Shown piece after piece: positions 10,902-19,466 of a DNA stretch of 64,000 bases. Each line of letters starts with the position of its first letter. The first letter of the stretch is position 1. The DNA lies in contig NZ_CP053348.1 in assembly GCF_013394595.1 (NCBI RefSeq), forward strand, positions 3,754,501-3,818,500, given 5' to 3'. Below the pieces are notes generated by a model, which saw only the letters and a list, made by a program, of their open reading frames with translations, did not search any database and was not told the DNA's origin. A program made the position numbers and the translations under genes. This DNA is from Winogradskyella forsetii (GTDB lineage: Bacteria > Bacteroidota > Bacteroidia > Flavobacteriales > Flavobacteriaceae).

Positions 10902-13184
10902 CTACTTCACCTTCCTCTTATCTCGTTCTTGAGCATCAACAACAGCTATTGCCGTCATGTTTACAATTTCATCTACACTGGCGCCCAATTGCAATATATG
11001 GACCGGTTTACGCATTCCCATCATAATAGGCCCAATAGATTCTGCTTTATTGAGTTCTTTAAGCAATTTATAAGTAATATTTGCAGCATCTAAATTTGGG
11101 AAGATGAGTGTGTTTACTTTACGACCGGCTAATTTAGAAAATGGAAAAATATCTTGAAGCATTTTTGGGTTTAAGGCGAAATCCGTTTGCAATTCGCCAT
11201 CCACAACCATTTCTGGATAAGCTTTGTGCAAGTAGGCCACTGCCTCTCTTACTTTTTCTGCTCGTGGATTTTCAGACGACCCAAAATTAGCGTAAGATAT
11301 CATAGCGGTTATTGGTTCTATTCCGAACATTTTAGTTACTCGAGACGTCATTCGAGCAATTTTAGCCAAATCTTTAGCGGATGGATCAATATTTATTGAG
11401 GTGTCACTTAAAAACATTGGGCCTCGTTGCGTCATCATTAAATTGGTTGTTGCTACTCTTGTTACGCCATCAGCCATCCCAATTAATTCTAACATAGGTC
11501 TTACAACCGAAGGATAATTACGAGAATAACCCGTAATCAGTGTATCTGCATCACCAACATTTACCATCATTGCCGCAAAATAATTACGCTCACGCATTAC
11601 TTTTTCCGCAGAATATATGGTTACACCTTGACGTTTACGTTTTTCCCAATAGGCTTTTGCATAGCGGTTTTTTCGTTCTAACTCTTCATCAGATTTTGGA
11701 TCAATGATAGGTACATCTGCATCAAATTCAATTTCCTCCATTAATGCCACTATAGTTTCCTTACGCCCTAATAAAATAGGAATTGCGATCCCTTCATCAT
11801 AGGCAATTTGAGCAGCTTTTAGAACATCGAGCTGGTCAGCTTCTGCAAAAACGACACGTTTAGGATTTGTTTTCGCTCTGCCCAACAACATTCTAACCAA
11901 TTTATTATCTGAGCCCAAACGTTCCAATAAGGTATTTCTATAACGGTCCCAATCTTCTATCGGTTCTTTGGCCACACCACTTTCCATAGCCGCTTTTGCG
12001 ACCGCAGGTGGCACTTCTGCAATTAATCTTGGATCAAAAGGTTTAGGTATTATATAGTCTTTTCCGAATGTAAGTCTGGTTTCGGAATAGGCAATATTTA
12101 CCTGCTCTGGCACCGATTCTTTTGCTAAATTAGACAAAGCCTTAACGGCTGCCATTTTCATAGCCTCATTAATCTTTGTCGCTCTCACATCCAATGCACC
12201 TCTAAAAATAAAAGGAAATCCAAGAACATTATTCACTTGGTTAGGATGATCGCTACGACCTGTTGCCATAATAATGTCGTCCCTTGTATCAATAGCAAGT
12301 TGATAATCTATTTCTGGAACTGGATTTGCCATTGCAAATACAATAGGATTCACTGCCATGGATTTTAGCATTTCTACAGTGACAATATTTGGTTGTGACA
12401 ACCCAATAAAAACATCTGCACTTTGCATGGCTTCGGCTAGCGTATCTATTTTACGATGGGTTGAAAATTCAGCTTTTTCTAGACTTAAATTACCTCTATC
12501 ATTTCTTATAACCCCTTTGCTATCTAGCATTACAATATTTTCACGCTTTGCACCAAAGGCTTGATAGAGTCGTGTACATGAAATTGCAGCTGCTCCTGCT
12601 CCACTGACTACAATAGTAACTTCATCTATTTTTTTGTCAGCAAGCTCTAAAGCATTTAACAAAGCGGCAGCTGAAATAATAGCCGTACCATGCTGATCGT
12701 CGTGCATTACGGGAATATCCAATTCCTCTTTTAAACGACGTTCAATTTCAAAAGCTTCAGGCGCTTTAATATCTTCAAGATTAATTCCACCGAAGGTTGG
12801 TGCTATATTTTTAACTGTGGCAATAAACGCTTCTATATCTTCTGTGTCTACTTCAATATCAAAAACATCAATATCTGCAAAGATTTTAAAAAGCAATCCT
12901 TTACCTTCCATTACAGGCTTTGAAGCTTCTGGTCCAATATTTCCTAATCCTAACACTGCCGTCCCGTTGGAAATTACAGCTACTAAATTTCCTTTAGCAG
13001 TGTATTTGTAAACGTTATTGACATCCTTTGCTATTTCTAAACATGGTTCTGCTACACCAGGTGAATATGCTAAAGACAAATCGCGTTGCGAAGCATACTT
13101 TTTAGTTGGTACAACCTTTATCTTTCCCGGTGTTGGTTTAGCATGATATAATAATGCTTCAATACGTTTACTTTGTTTACTCAT
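10902..13184 (-). CDS. maeB: NADP-dependent malic enzyme fused to phosphotransacetylase-like domain
   Basis: The enzyme decarboxylates malate to pyruvate, feeding gluconeogenic or NADPH-producing flux. The 760-residue length matches the large MaeB type. The malic domain (about 1-425) has SLAYSPGVAEPC, the GNIGPEASKPVMEGKG block, the metal-binding MHDDQHGTA segment and a Rossmann glycine motif VVSGAGAAAIS. The C-terminal part (about 435-755) is a phosphotransacetylase-like domain, which in studied MaeB proteins is regulatory rather than catalytic. It is transcribed alone, away from the fasciclin gene (377-bp gap upstream) and into the repeat block downstream. Confidence 0.96.
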   Translation of the reverse strand: MSKQSKRIEALLYHAKPTPGKIKVVPTKKYASQRDLSLAYSPGVAEPCLEIAKDVNNVYKYTAKGNLVAVISNGTAVLGLGNIGPEASKPVMEGKGLLFKIFADIDVFDIEVDTEDIEAFIATVKNIAPTFGGINLEDIKAPEAFEIERRLKEELDIPVMHDDQHGTAIISAAALLNALELADKKIDEVTIVVSGAGAAAISCTRLYQAFGAKRENIVMLDSKGVIRNDRGNLSLEKAEFSTHRKIDTLAEAMQSADVFIGLSQPNIVTVEMLKSMAVNPIVFAMANPVPEIDYQLAIDTRDDIIMATGRSDHPNQVNNVLGFPFIFRGALDVRATKINEAMKMAAVKALSNLAKESVPEQVNIAYSETRLTFGKDYIIPKPFDPRLIAEVPPAVAKAAMESGVAKEPIEDWDRYRNTLLERLGSDNKLVRMLLGRAKTNPKRVVFAEADQLDVLKAAQIAYDEGIAIPILLGRKETIVALMEEIEFDADVPIIDPKSDEELERKNRYAKAYWEKRKRQGVTIYSAEKVMRERNYFAAMMVNVGDADTLITGYSRNYPSVVRPMLELIGMADGVTRVATTNLMMTQRGPMFLSDTSINIDPSAKDLAKIARMTSRVTKMFGIEPITAMISYANFGSSENPRAEKVREAVAYLHKAYPEMVVDGELQTDFALNPKMLQDIFPFSKLAGRKVNTLIFPNLDAANITYKLLKELNKAESIGPIMMGMRKPVHILQLGASVDEIVNMTAIAVVDAQERDKRKVK

Positions 13185-13561
13185 AATTGGAATGGTATAA
13201 GCCGTAAAGATACAATGAACTCATTTAAACTTTTTAATTTGTCTAAAAAATTGCGCTTTTCTACCCAATTTTTATTTTTTTGATCTGTAGCGATACTTGG
13301 CGTCTTAAAGCGGCTTATAATTCCGCACAACATAAATAAGTCTTGCATAACTGCTAAACAGGTTCATTATATGATTAAAAGTCTAAAAGCGTTTAAAATG
13401 TTGGTCAATTTCATTTTTATAGTTTTCCTAATTTAGAAAATTCCAATAATAATTTTGATTTATAATATTTACATCATGAATGATAGGAGTTTTAAACAAA
13501 AAAAATCGTCCCAGATTTCTTATCCAAGACGATTGCTTTATTAGTAGCTCTTAAATTTAAC
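13185..13561. other. Intergenic region between the fasciclin gene and maeB
   Basis: No coding frame is supported here. The right end holds the terminator of the fasciclin gene; the left end should hold the maeB promoter. A TATCTTTA on the minus strand just upstream of maeB resembles a -7 element, but no matching -33 box was found at the right distance. The AT-rich middle shows nothing recognisable. Confidence 0.6.
13498..13534 (-). terminator. Rho-independent terminator of the fasciclin gene
   Basis: On the minus strand AATCGTC pairs with GACGATT around a 17-nt loop that can extend the stem with G-U pairs, followed by eight T residues. It begins 28 bp past the fasciclin stop codon. Confidence 0.75.
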
Positions 13562-14092
13562 TTATTCTGATATGTTCACCAAATCATTAACAACATAGAC
13601 TAAACCATTAGCCGTTTCAATATTTGAAGCGATCACTTTTGCGCCTCCTATAAATGTCGTATTACCTGATTCAGCAATCTCTATCTTATTTTCACCGCCT
13701 AAATCCAATATTTTGGTTCCTGTAAGTCGGTAACTTTCAATTTTTGAACTTATAAAATGATTGTTTACGAATTTAACCAACATCGCTCTATTCTTAGGAT
13801 TGGTTAATTCCGCAAATTTATTTACGGTCATATATTTAAAAGCTTCATTCGTGGGCACAAACAAGGTGTGTTCTTTATCTGTCATTTTCAAGGAAGCGTC
13901 CAAACCAGACAGGGTCAATAAATTTGCAAAGATAGAGAGATCCTTATCCATATAAATTAAATCTATGGTTTTGTATTCTTTTGTGTCTTCTACACCTGCA
14001 AGAGGTGCCATTGTATCTTGACTGAAGCCTAAAGTACTTATTAGCATTAACGCTCCTACCAAGAGTAAATTTTTTATGTTATTTGTTTTCAT
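13562..14092 (-). CDS. Secreted fasciclin (FAS1) domain protein
   Basis: The 176-residue protein has a clear signal peptide (1-24, LISTLGFSQ) followed by one FAS1 domain (about 40-174). The domain is recognised from DKDLSIFANLLTLSGLDAS, the TLFVPTNEAF motif and the C-terminal ANGLVYVVNDLV strand. FAS1 domains mediate adhesion or protein contacts; a cell-surface or periplasmic role is likely but the partner is unknown. It stands alone with its own terminator, 44 bp downstream of the DUF4136 lipoprotein gene, with which it could share a transcript. Confidence 0.9.
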   Translation of the reverse strand: MKTNNIKNLLLVGALMLISTLGFSQDTMAPLAGVEDTKEYKTIDLIYMDKDLSIFANLLTLSGLDASLKMTDKEHTLFVPTNEAFKYMTVNKFAELTNPKNRAMLVKFVNNHFISSKIESYRLTGTKILDLGGENKIEIAESGNTTFIGGAKVIASNIETANGLVYVVNDLVNISE

Positions 14093-14136
14093 AATAATAT
14101 TTGTTTAATAGTTAATAATTAATTTTTTCTTTTTTA

Positions 14137-14721
14137 CTATTTGGGGAATTCGTCAAACATATCATCGACAAATTCTGATATCGCCTCTGATTCATTTTGT
14201 TGAAATATAAGATCTGATGCTTTTCCTTCCCAGACCACATTTTTACTATCTGTGTCCACTAGTTTTAAGAGTAACATGCCTTCCTTATATTTATTGACAT
14301 CCGTTTCATAACCTACTAATTCAGTGTAGTTATAGTAATTATTGAAGTAATAACTTTGATAATAAGGACTTACAGGATACCTTCTATTATAATATCGAGG
14401 ATATGTGGCATAAACTGGATCTTGATCCACCGTCTTTTCAATATCTGTGGATGTACTCAGCAATACCAACAAATCTGGATTGTTCCTTTCTATAGTATAA
14501 CCTTGATTCTTCATGTTTTGATTGACACTTTCAATTACGGACATTCCTACATTGTTGTCATTTTCGAATTTCTCAAAGTCATCAAAGTTACTGTTAGGGA
14601 GATAAGCAAACGTTTTATAATTGCTCAAATCTGTTGTACCCATTTTTTCCGTTGTTATTTTTGGCCCACATGCAAAAAGGGTAGTTATTAGAGCTAAGGC
14701 CATTATTTTTAAAGTCTTCAT
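14137..14721 (-). CDS. DUF4136 family lipoprotein
   Basis: The protein of about 194 residues starts with a lipoprotein signal whose lipobox ends LFAC, so it should be anchored in a membrane facing the periplasm. The mature part fits DUF4136: it begins with a TDLSNYKTFAYLP-type strand, has a Tyr/Asn-rich middle (RYYNRRYPVSPYYQS) and ends in ...SEFVDDMFDEFPK. The family has no established function. A start two codons upstream (14727) is possible; the chosen ATG gives the more typical MKTLKIMALAL signal sequence. Confidence 0.85.
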   Translation of the reverse strand: MKTLKIMALALITTLFACGPKITTEKMGTTDLSNYKTFAYLPNSNFDDFEKFENDNNVGMSVIESVNQNMKNQGYTIERNNPDLLVLLSTSTDIEKTVDQDPVYATYPRYYNRRYPVSPYYQSYYFNNYYNYTELVGYETDVNKYKEGMLLLKLVDTDSKNVVWEGKASDLIFQQNESEAISEFVDDMFDEFPK

Positions 14722-14859
14722 ATACATCTTTTTTATGTTCCCTAATAACTTAAATGATATTGGTCTAAAACATGTTCTGTTTTAAAGATTTTCTTAACGC
14801 AGATGCATATTTGGTGGTTAAAATGGTGTTAAGGGTAAGATAACGGTTTGAAAATTGGG

Positions 14860-15783
14860 CTAATCTTTAAGAAACTTAATATTCCGTTCCAAACCAGAAA
14901 ATTTGGTTCGTTTTACCGCCGATTTTTGAAAGACTTTTTTAAAGGTATCTTCTGTAATCTCCTCCCAATCTTTTTTGGTCATATCCAAAAGTTCGGGATG
15001 TGGATTGAATAAGGGTTCGTTGTGCGGTTTGGAAAAGCGGTTCCAAGGGCAAACGTCTTGGCAGATGTCGCAACCAAACATCCAATCGTTAAATTGACCT
15101 TTAAATTCTGTTGGAATATTTTCTTTGAGTTCTATGGTAAAGTACGAAATACATTTACTGCCATCTACCACATAAGGTTCTGTGATGGCTTCTGTTGGGC
15201 AGGCGTCTATACAAGCTGTACATGTACCGCAATGGTCGGTCACTGGTGTATCGTAGTCTAATTCTAAATCGATAATCAATTCGGCTATAAAATAGAAAGA
15301 ACCAACTTGTTGCGTTAATAGGTTGGAGTGTTTACCTATCCAGCCTAAACCCGATTTTGCAGCCCAAGCCTTATCCAAGACTGGTGCCGAATCTACAAAA
15401 GCACGACCATGAACCTCGCCAATTTCATCTTGTATAAAATGCAGAAGCGATTTTAATTTGTCCTTAATAACGAAATGATAATCTGTTCCATAAGCATATT
15501 TTGATAACTTATAAGAGTCTTCAATCTGAACTTCTGAAGGGTAATAATTCAACAATAAAGACACTACGCTTTTTGAACCTTCCACCAATAAAGTGGGATC
15601 CAAACGCTTATCGAAATGGTTTTCCATATAACGCATTTCGCCATTCATATTCTTGTTTAACCACGCCTCTAATCTTGGAGCTTCTTCTTCAAGAAACTCT
15701 GCTTTGCTAATACCACAAGATAAAAAGCCGAGGCGTTTGGCTTCGGCTTTAATAAGTTCAGTGTATTGCTGTTTATTATTCAC
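14860..15783 (-). CDS. queG: Epoxyqueuosine reductase
   Basis: QueG catalyses the last step of queuosine synthesis, reducing epoxyqueuosine in tRNA with cobalamin and two 4Fe-4S clusters. The 307-residue protein has the DUF1730-type N-terminal domain, the catalytic-loop motif [17 protein letters not shown] (D131 the likely proton donor) and two ferredoxin-like clusters: C185, C188, C191, C195 and C211, C238, C241, C245. It is slightly shorter than E. coli QueG because it lacks the C-terminal HEAT-like extension. A single gene, 62 bp downstream of the first of four secreted-protein genes. Confidence 0.96.
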   Translation of the reverse strand: MNNKQQYTELIKAEAKRLGFLSCGISKAEFLEEEAPRLEAWLNKNMNGEMRYMENHFDKRLDPTLLVEGSKSVVSLLLNYYPSEVQIEDSYKLSKYAYGTDYHFVIKDKLKSLLHFIQDEIGEVHGRAFVDSAPVLDKAWAAKSGLGWIGKHSNLLTQQVGSFYFIAELIIDLELDYDTPVTDHCGTCTACIDACPTEAITEPYVVDGSKCISYFTIELKENIPTEFKGQFNDWMFGCDICQDVCPWNRFSKPHNEPLFNPHPELLDMTKKDWEEITEDTFKKVFQKSAVKRTKFSGLERNIKFLKD

Positions 15784-15844
15784 AGCGTAAAGTTACTATT
15801 ATTTAATTGTCTTGATTTTGATTTTTTTCTCATTAAATCCTGCT

Positions 15845-16516
15845 TCACTTTTGTTCAATAATTAAAGCTCCTGTCGCTGCTTTAACTGAGTATCTCACTG
15901 CTTTTTCATTTTCATTCATTTCGGTGTCCATAATAGCATTTGTCTTTGATTCAATATCTTCATTTTCATATCCAGCTTTAGCTGTTACGATCCAAGCTGA
16001 AGCTTCAAGTTCACCATAGGCTTTTACTGATGAGGATAGCTCTTTTGAATTAGTAACTGCCTTGGACGCTCCTGTTTTAGTTGAAGAGATCACCTCAAAT
16101 TCTTTGCTTGCAAAAGAAATATTAAAAAGAAGTTCTTTGTTTTCAGGAAGTTTAAAATGTATGGTATTGGAGACAAACTGAATACTATCTACTATAGATG
16201 TATTTGTATAAATATTTCGAGGCTCCTCAGCTGGATTATAAGTAATCATAATAGTCCCTGATTCTCCAGGTTGCATATTTAGAATTTCTGTTGTTCTAAC
16301 GTTGCCTGCACCGAGAAATAAATTTGACATATATGTAAAATCACCACTTCTAGTAACTTCTATAGAGACTGAAATCTCTCCTGTTAATGGCTTATCATTT
16401 AGATCATTGATTGTAAATGCAAAAGCAACTTCATTGTGTTGGTTTTCTTGCGCATTCAATTGGCTAGCATACATAAATAGTATGGTTCCAAATATTAGCA
16501 TGATTTTTTGTTTCAT
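15845..16516 (-). CDS. Secreted protein of unknown function
   Basis: I do not recognise this 223-residue protein. It has a signal peptide (about 1-22, ending SQLNA). The mature part reads as a beta-sandwich: a strand with NDLNDKPLTGEISVSIEVT, a GESGTIMITYNP turn and a FKLPENKELLFNISFAS strand. After that comes a Ser/Thr/Ala-rich stretch (about 145-200), and it ends with ATGALIIEQK. It is the last gene of four consecutive minus-strand genes for exported proteins (gaps of 23 and 16 bp), so it is probably co-transcribed with them. Confidence 0.7.
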   Translation of the reverse strand: MKQKIMLIFGTILFMYASQLNAQENQHNEVAFAFTINDLNDKPLTGEISVSIEVTRSGDFTYMSNLFLGAGNVRTTEILNMQPGESGTIMITYNPAEEPRNIYTNTSIVDSIQFVSNTIHFKLPENKELLFNISFASKEFEVISSTKTGASKAVTNSKELSSSVKAYGELEASAWIVTAKAGYENEDIESKTNAIMDTEMNENEKAVRYSVKAATGALIIEQK

Positions 16517-16539
16517 AATTGTTTAATTTAGGTTTATAT

Positions 16540-17409
16540 TTAATTTTTAAGTTCTTTAACCAGAGCTTCTATACTATCACTAAATTCATTTAGCTCAAAA
16601 TTTTGAGGGTCGTCATGTCCATTTTTAAATCCTTGATCTAAAACGGCATGATAAGCTGGGATTAACCAATTCCCCGATCTTGCAGAAGCACAGATGTATA
16701 ATAAAGCTAGTTTATCGTATTGCTCTTGTGTAAATCCAGGGTCTGGAGATACGACGTCATTATCTTTCCATTTTCCTTCTTTCGATTTTCTAGGTTGTAC
16801 CAATTCTATGTGTATAAACAACCCTCTTGAAATTGCTTTATCCAACACTTTATTTTCAAATCCGGTTGCTCTCCATGGAACAGAGAAATCAATTGGAAAG
16901 AAAATTTTTCCAGTTCGACCAATAAATGCATGTGGGCCTTTTCTTATTTCCCCTTTTTTATATTTCCATCTTACTTCAACATCATTTTGTTCCCATGTAT
17001 CATCATTAATATTTTTTGGAAAATCTTTATTTTTAAAATTAGGTGTGCTTGTATCATGTATTACAAAATATTTAGCACTTGTACCTTTTTTATTTCTTGA
17101 TAAAGAGTCTTGAATAGAACCTCCTATATTAGAATAATCCATATCATTATCTTGTAAGTACATATCAATCTCTCCTATAGATAATACTTCTATTGGATCA
17201 TTCATGAGCATTGTAATAAATTGAGGCAGCTCTGGGTCATTTTTATCAAGTATTCCCATTGGTTTCACTTTATGCAATAGGTATTCTGCTTGTGAAAGCT
17301 TTGACCCAAAGAATTTTTGGTTTTCTATAGAGAATTCTTTTATTGCTTGAGACTGGCTATAACTAGTCGTTATAAAAAGTACTAAAATGAGTTTTATAAT
17401 TATTTTCAT
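16540..17409 (-). CDS. Secreted amidase-like (Amidase_2/PGRP fold) protein
   Basis: This 289-residue protein has a signal peptide (1-18). From about residue 110 it follows the Amidase_2 pattern: first zinc-ligand candidate H118 in YFVIHDTS, the FIGRTGKIF hairpin, IHIELVQP at 199-206, FTQEQYDKLALL, then H254 and D267 in the AYHAV...HDDPQNF segment, equivalent to the H...DPG.F zinc site. This points to cleavage of the muramoyl-alanine bond of peptidoglycan, or binding without cleavage. The N-terminal 110 residues are not recognised. It lies 16 bp downstream of the 672-residue unknown gene and could act on the wall as part of the same unit. Confidence 0.72.
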   Translation of the reverse strand: MKIIIKLILVLFITTSYSQSQAIKEFSIENQKFFGSKLSQAEYLLHKVKPMGILDKNDPELPQFITMLMNDPIEVLSIGEIDMYLQDNDMDYSNIGGSIQDSLSRNKKGTSAKYFVIHDTSTPNFKNKDFPKNINDDTWEQNDVEVRWKYKKGEIRKGPHAFIGRTGKIFFPIDFSVPWRATGFENKVLDKAISRGLFIHIELVQPRKSKEGKWKDNDVVSPDPGFTQEQYDKLALLYICASARSGNWLIPAYHAVLDQGFKNGHDDPQNFELNEFSDSIEALVKELKN

Positions 17410-17425
17410 GATACTATTTTTAAAT

Positions 17426-19444
17426 TTAATTTTTTAAACTGTTATTTTTAAACATGCTTTCTTGCAGAATTATATTCTCATCCATATTGGTGAAGATGTT
17501 TTTTTTTATAATGTCTCGTTGTCCAAATTCATAGTATGCGGTACCTGATACTATGATTTTATAATCATCTGAATATTTCACAAATTCTAGGGCTTTCTTT
17601 GAACCATTGACAGAATGTGACGAGAACCGTTCTGGCTGATAAAATACTGTCCTATCTTCAAACAAAAATGCTAAGGTTATTTCAATATAATTTAAAGCAC
17701 CTTCTCCTGGAGGCTCTAAAACCGGCCATAAATTGCTCGTTATTAAAATAGTATCCGTGACCGTCATTGCATTAATTTCAATGACACTAAACTCATTTAG
17801 CAAATCAGTAAAATCCAACTGTTTTAAAATCTTTTCTGGAATTTCGAGAGAAATTGTTTGAACACCTTCTTTTTGACCTTGATTGTCTTTATAGTATAAA
17901 TCAAAAGTATTATTAGTCTGTAGGAATAGTTTTATCAAGCTTAAATTTTCATCGGGAAGGTCAATCTCAAAACGCAAAATTTGATTACTAATCGGTAGTA
18001 TTCTACCTATGGTTTCACCATTTGCTTTTAAAGGTTGTTCACTAAATGATATTACCTTTTTTGGTGGATTATTTTCTAAAATCACCCCCTTTTCATTTAA
18101 TACTTGATTTGCCTCAGCAAATTTTATAGCATCGTATCCCAACTTCGTTTCAATAGTTACTGACATTTTTGAATCGCCGGTAGCTTTGTAGTATAAATTG
18201 CCTAATTTATTCTGCTCTCCAGTATTAGGATCTTTAACTGGCATAAGGGTCGCCTTTGAAGGGATGGCATAATATTTAAAAGGTGTATTTGGCAATTTAT
18301 CTACATCACCATCTACCAAAACATCGAGATTATTAATAGTTCTATGGATATCCATTTTATCAATATCATACTTGGTCTCGAAGTTATTACACATCGTATG
18401 GAAGACTTCTGAATAAGAATTGTCATTAACTAAGTCGGGAGTACTAACTCTACCTTTATAGGTTTGAAATTTTGCTAATAAATCATCTTTAGACCAACTA
18501 TCAATTTTAGGGTTTTGTAAATCAGTATATATTTGAATCATAAATGTTATCATGAGCCTATTCATTAAAAGTTTCTCATTTTTAGCAAACGGATCGATAT
18601 AAGCCTCAACATTTGTATCAGTTTTCCAAATAAAAGGAAGCTCTGTATTGAGCTCCGTTGCTGTTAAATCCTTATAAGGTGACTTTAAAAAGAATTTATC
18701 CGCAGAGAAAACGAAATCAGCCTTATTTTCCACAGAATAAATCTTTATTGGACTCTCGTAAATGATACAGTTAGCAATAATCTTAATATAACCTCTATTA
18801 CGTCTTTGAATATTCATAAAACCGAAGCTATCAGGAGATATCTGTAAAGTATCTATTACTATAATATGATCTGTGTTCGCAATATCCGTTTCTGGATAAC
18901 CATACTTATTGTAACCTGCAAAACTCAAGTTTAATAGATTAATATTCTTGAGGTAATAGACGTTAGTTTTTCCGAGAGCACCTTTCATTTCCAATTTATC
19001 GCCTTTAGATTTTACATGAATTCCACTTTTTGAAATCCATTCGGGATGCTCTTCAATTTTTTCTACCTCAAATGCTTTTTTAGGAATTGTTGTGGAGTGT
19101 CGTGCCGCTTCACTGTAAATTTTATACTTGGGAAAATTTACACGGTATAATGTGTCCCCATTCTTTTTTTTTAACTGAGCGAATTTTATCTTTTCGTCAA
19201 CCTTTTGACGTTCCCAATGTCCTATAGTTGTACTTGATGTATAAACCCAAACGAATTTATCTGATCTAAACATAACTTTACGAGTGAATGGCGTATTTGT
19301 ATTCATTACTCTAATAGGCAGTTTACTAATAACCTTTGTCTCGTTTTTTAATACTGCTCTTTTATCTTTTGCTTTTTGGGCCAACAAAGTGACTGAACCT
19401 AATAGACAAAAATATAAGACTATATAATTTAGAAATTTATTCAT
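17426..19444 (-). CDS. Large secreted protein of unknown function
   Basis: I do not recognise this protein of about 672 residues. The chosen ATG gives a typical signal peptide (MNKFLNYIVLYFCLLGS...LLAQ); an ATG 11 codons earlier (19477) would overlap the upstream gene by 11 bp. The middle has a run of short hydrophobic beta-strands (HIIVIDTLQISPDSFG, IKIIANCIIYESP, DFVFSADKFFLKSP) that reads like a right-handed beta-helix or layered beta domain. The C-terminal third has further strands. No cysteine pairs, catalytic motif or T9SS tail is evident. It follows the 640-residue gene closely and is probably its functional partner. Confidence 0.75.
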   Translation of the reverse strand: MNKFLNYIVLYFCLLGSVTLLAQKAKDKRAVLKNETKVISKLPIRVMNTNTPFTRKVMFRSDKFVWVYTSSTTIGHWERQKVDEKIKFAQLKKKNGDTLYRVNFPKYKIYSEAARHSTTIPKKAFEVEKIEEHPEWISKSGIHVKSKGDKLEMKGALGKTNVYYLKNINLLNLSFAGYNKYGYPETDIANTDHIIVIDTLQISPDSFGFMNIQRRNRGYIKIIANCIIYESPIKIYSVENKADFVFSADKFFLKSPYKDLTATELNTELPFIWKTDTNVEAYIDPFAKNEKLLMNRLMITFMIQIYTDLQNPKIDSWSKDDLLAKFQTYKGRVSTPDLVNDNSYSEVFHTMCNNFETKYDIDKMDIHRTINNLDVLVDGDVDKLPNTPFKYYAIPSKATLMPVKDPNTGEQNKLGNLYYKATGDSKMSVTIETKLGYDAIKFAEANQVLNEKGVILENNPPKKVISFSEQPLKANGETIGRILPISNQILRFEIDLPDENLSLIKLFLQTNNTFDLYYKDNQGQKEGVQTISLEIPEKILKQLDFTDLLNEFSVIEINAMTVTDTILITSNLWPVLEPPGEGALNYIEITLAFLFEDRTVFYQPERFSSHSVNGSKKALEFVKYSDDYKIIVSGTAYYEFGQRDIIKKNIFTNMDENIILQESMFKNNSLKN

Positions 19445-19466
19445 GTTGTAATATTTAGCATTAAAT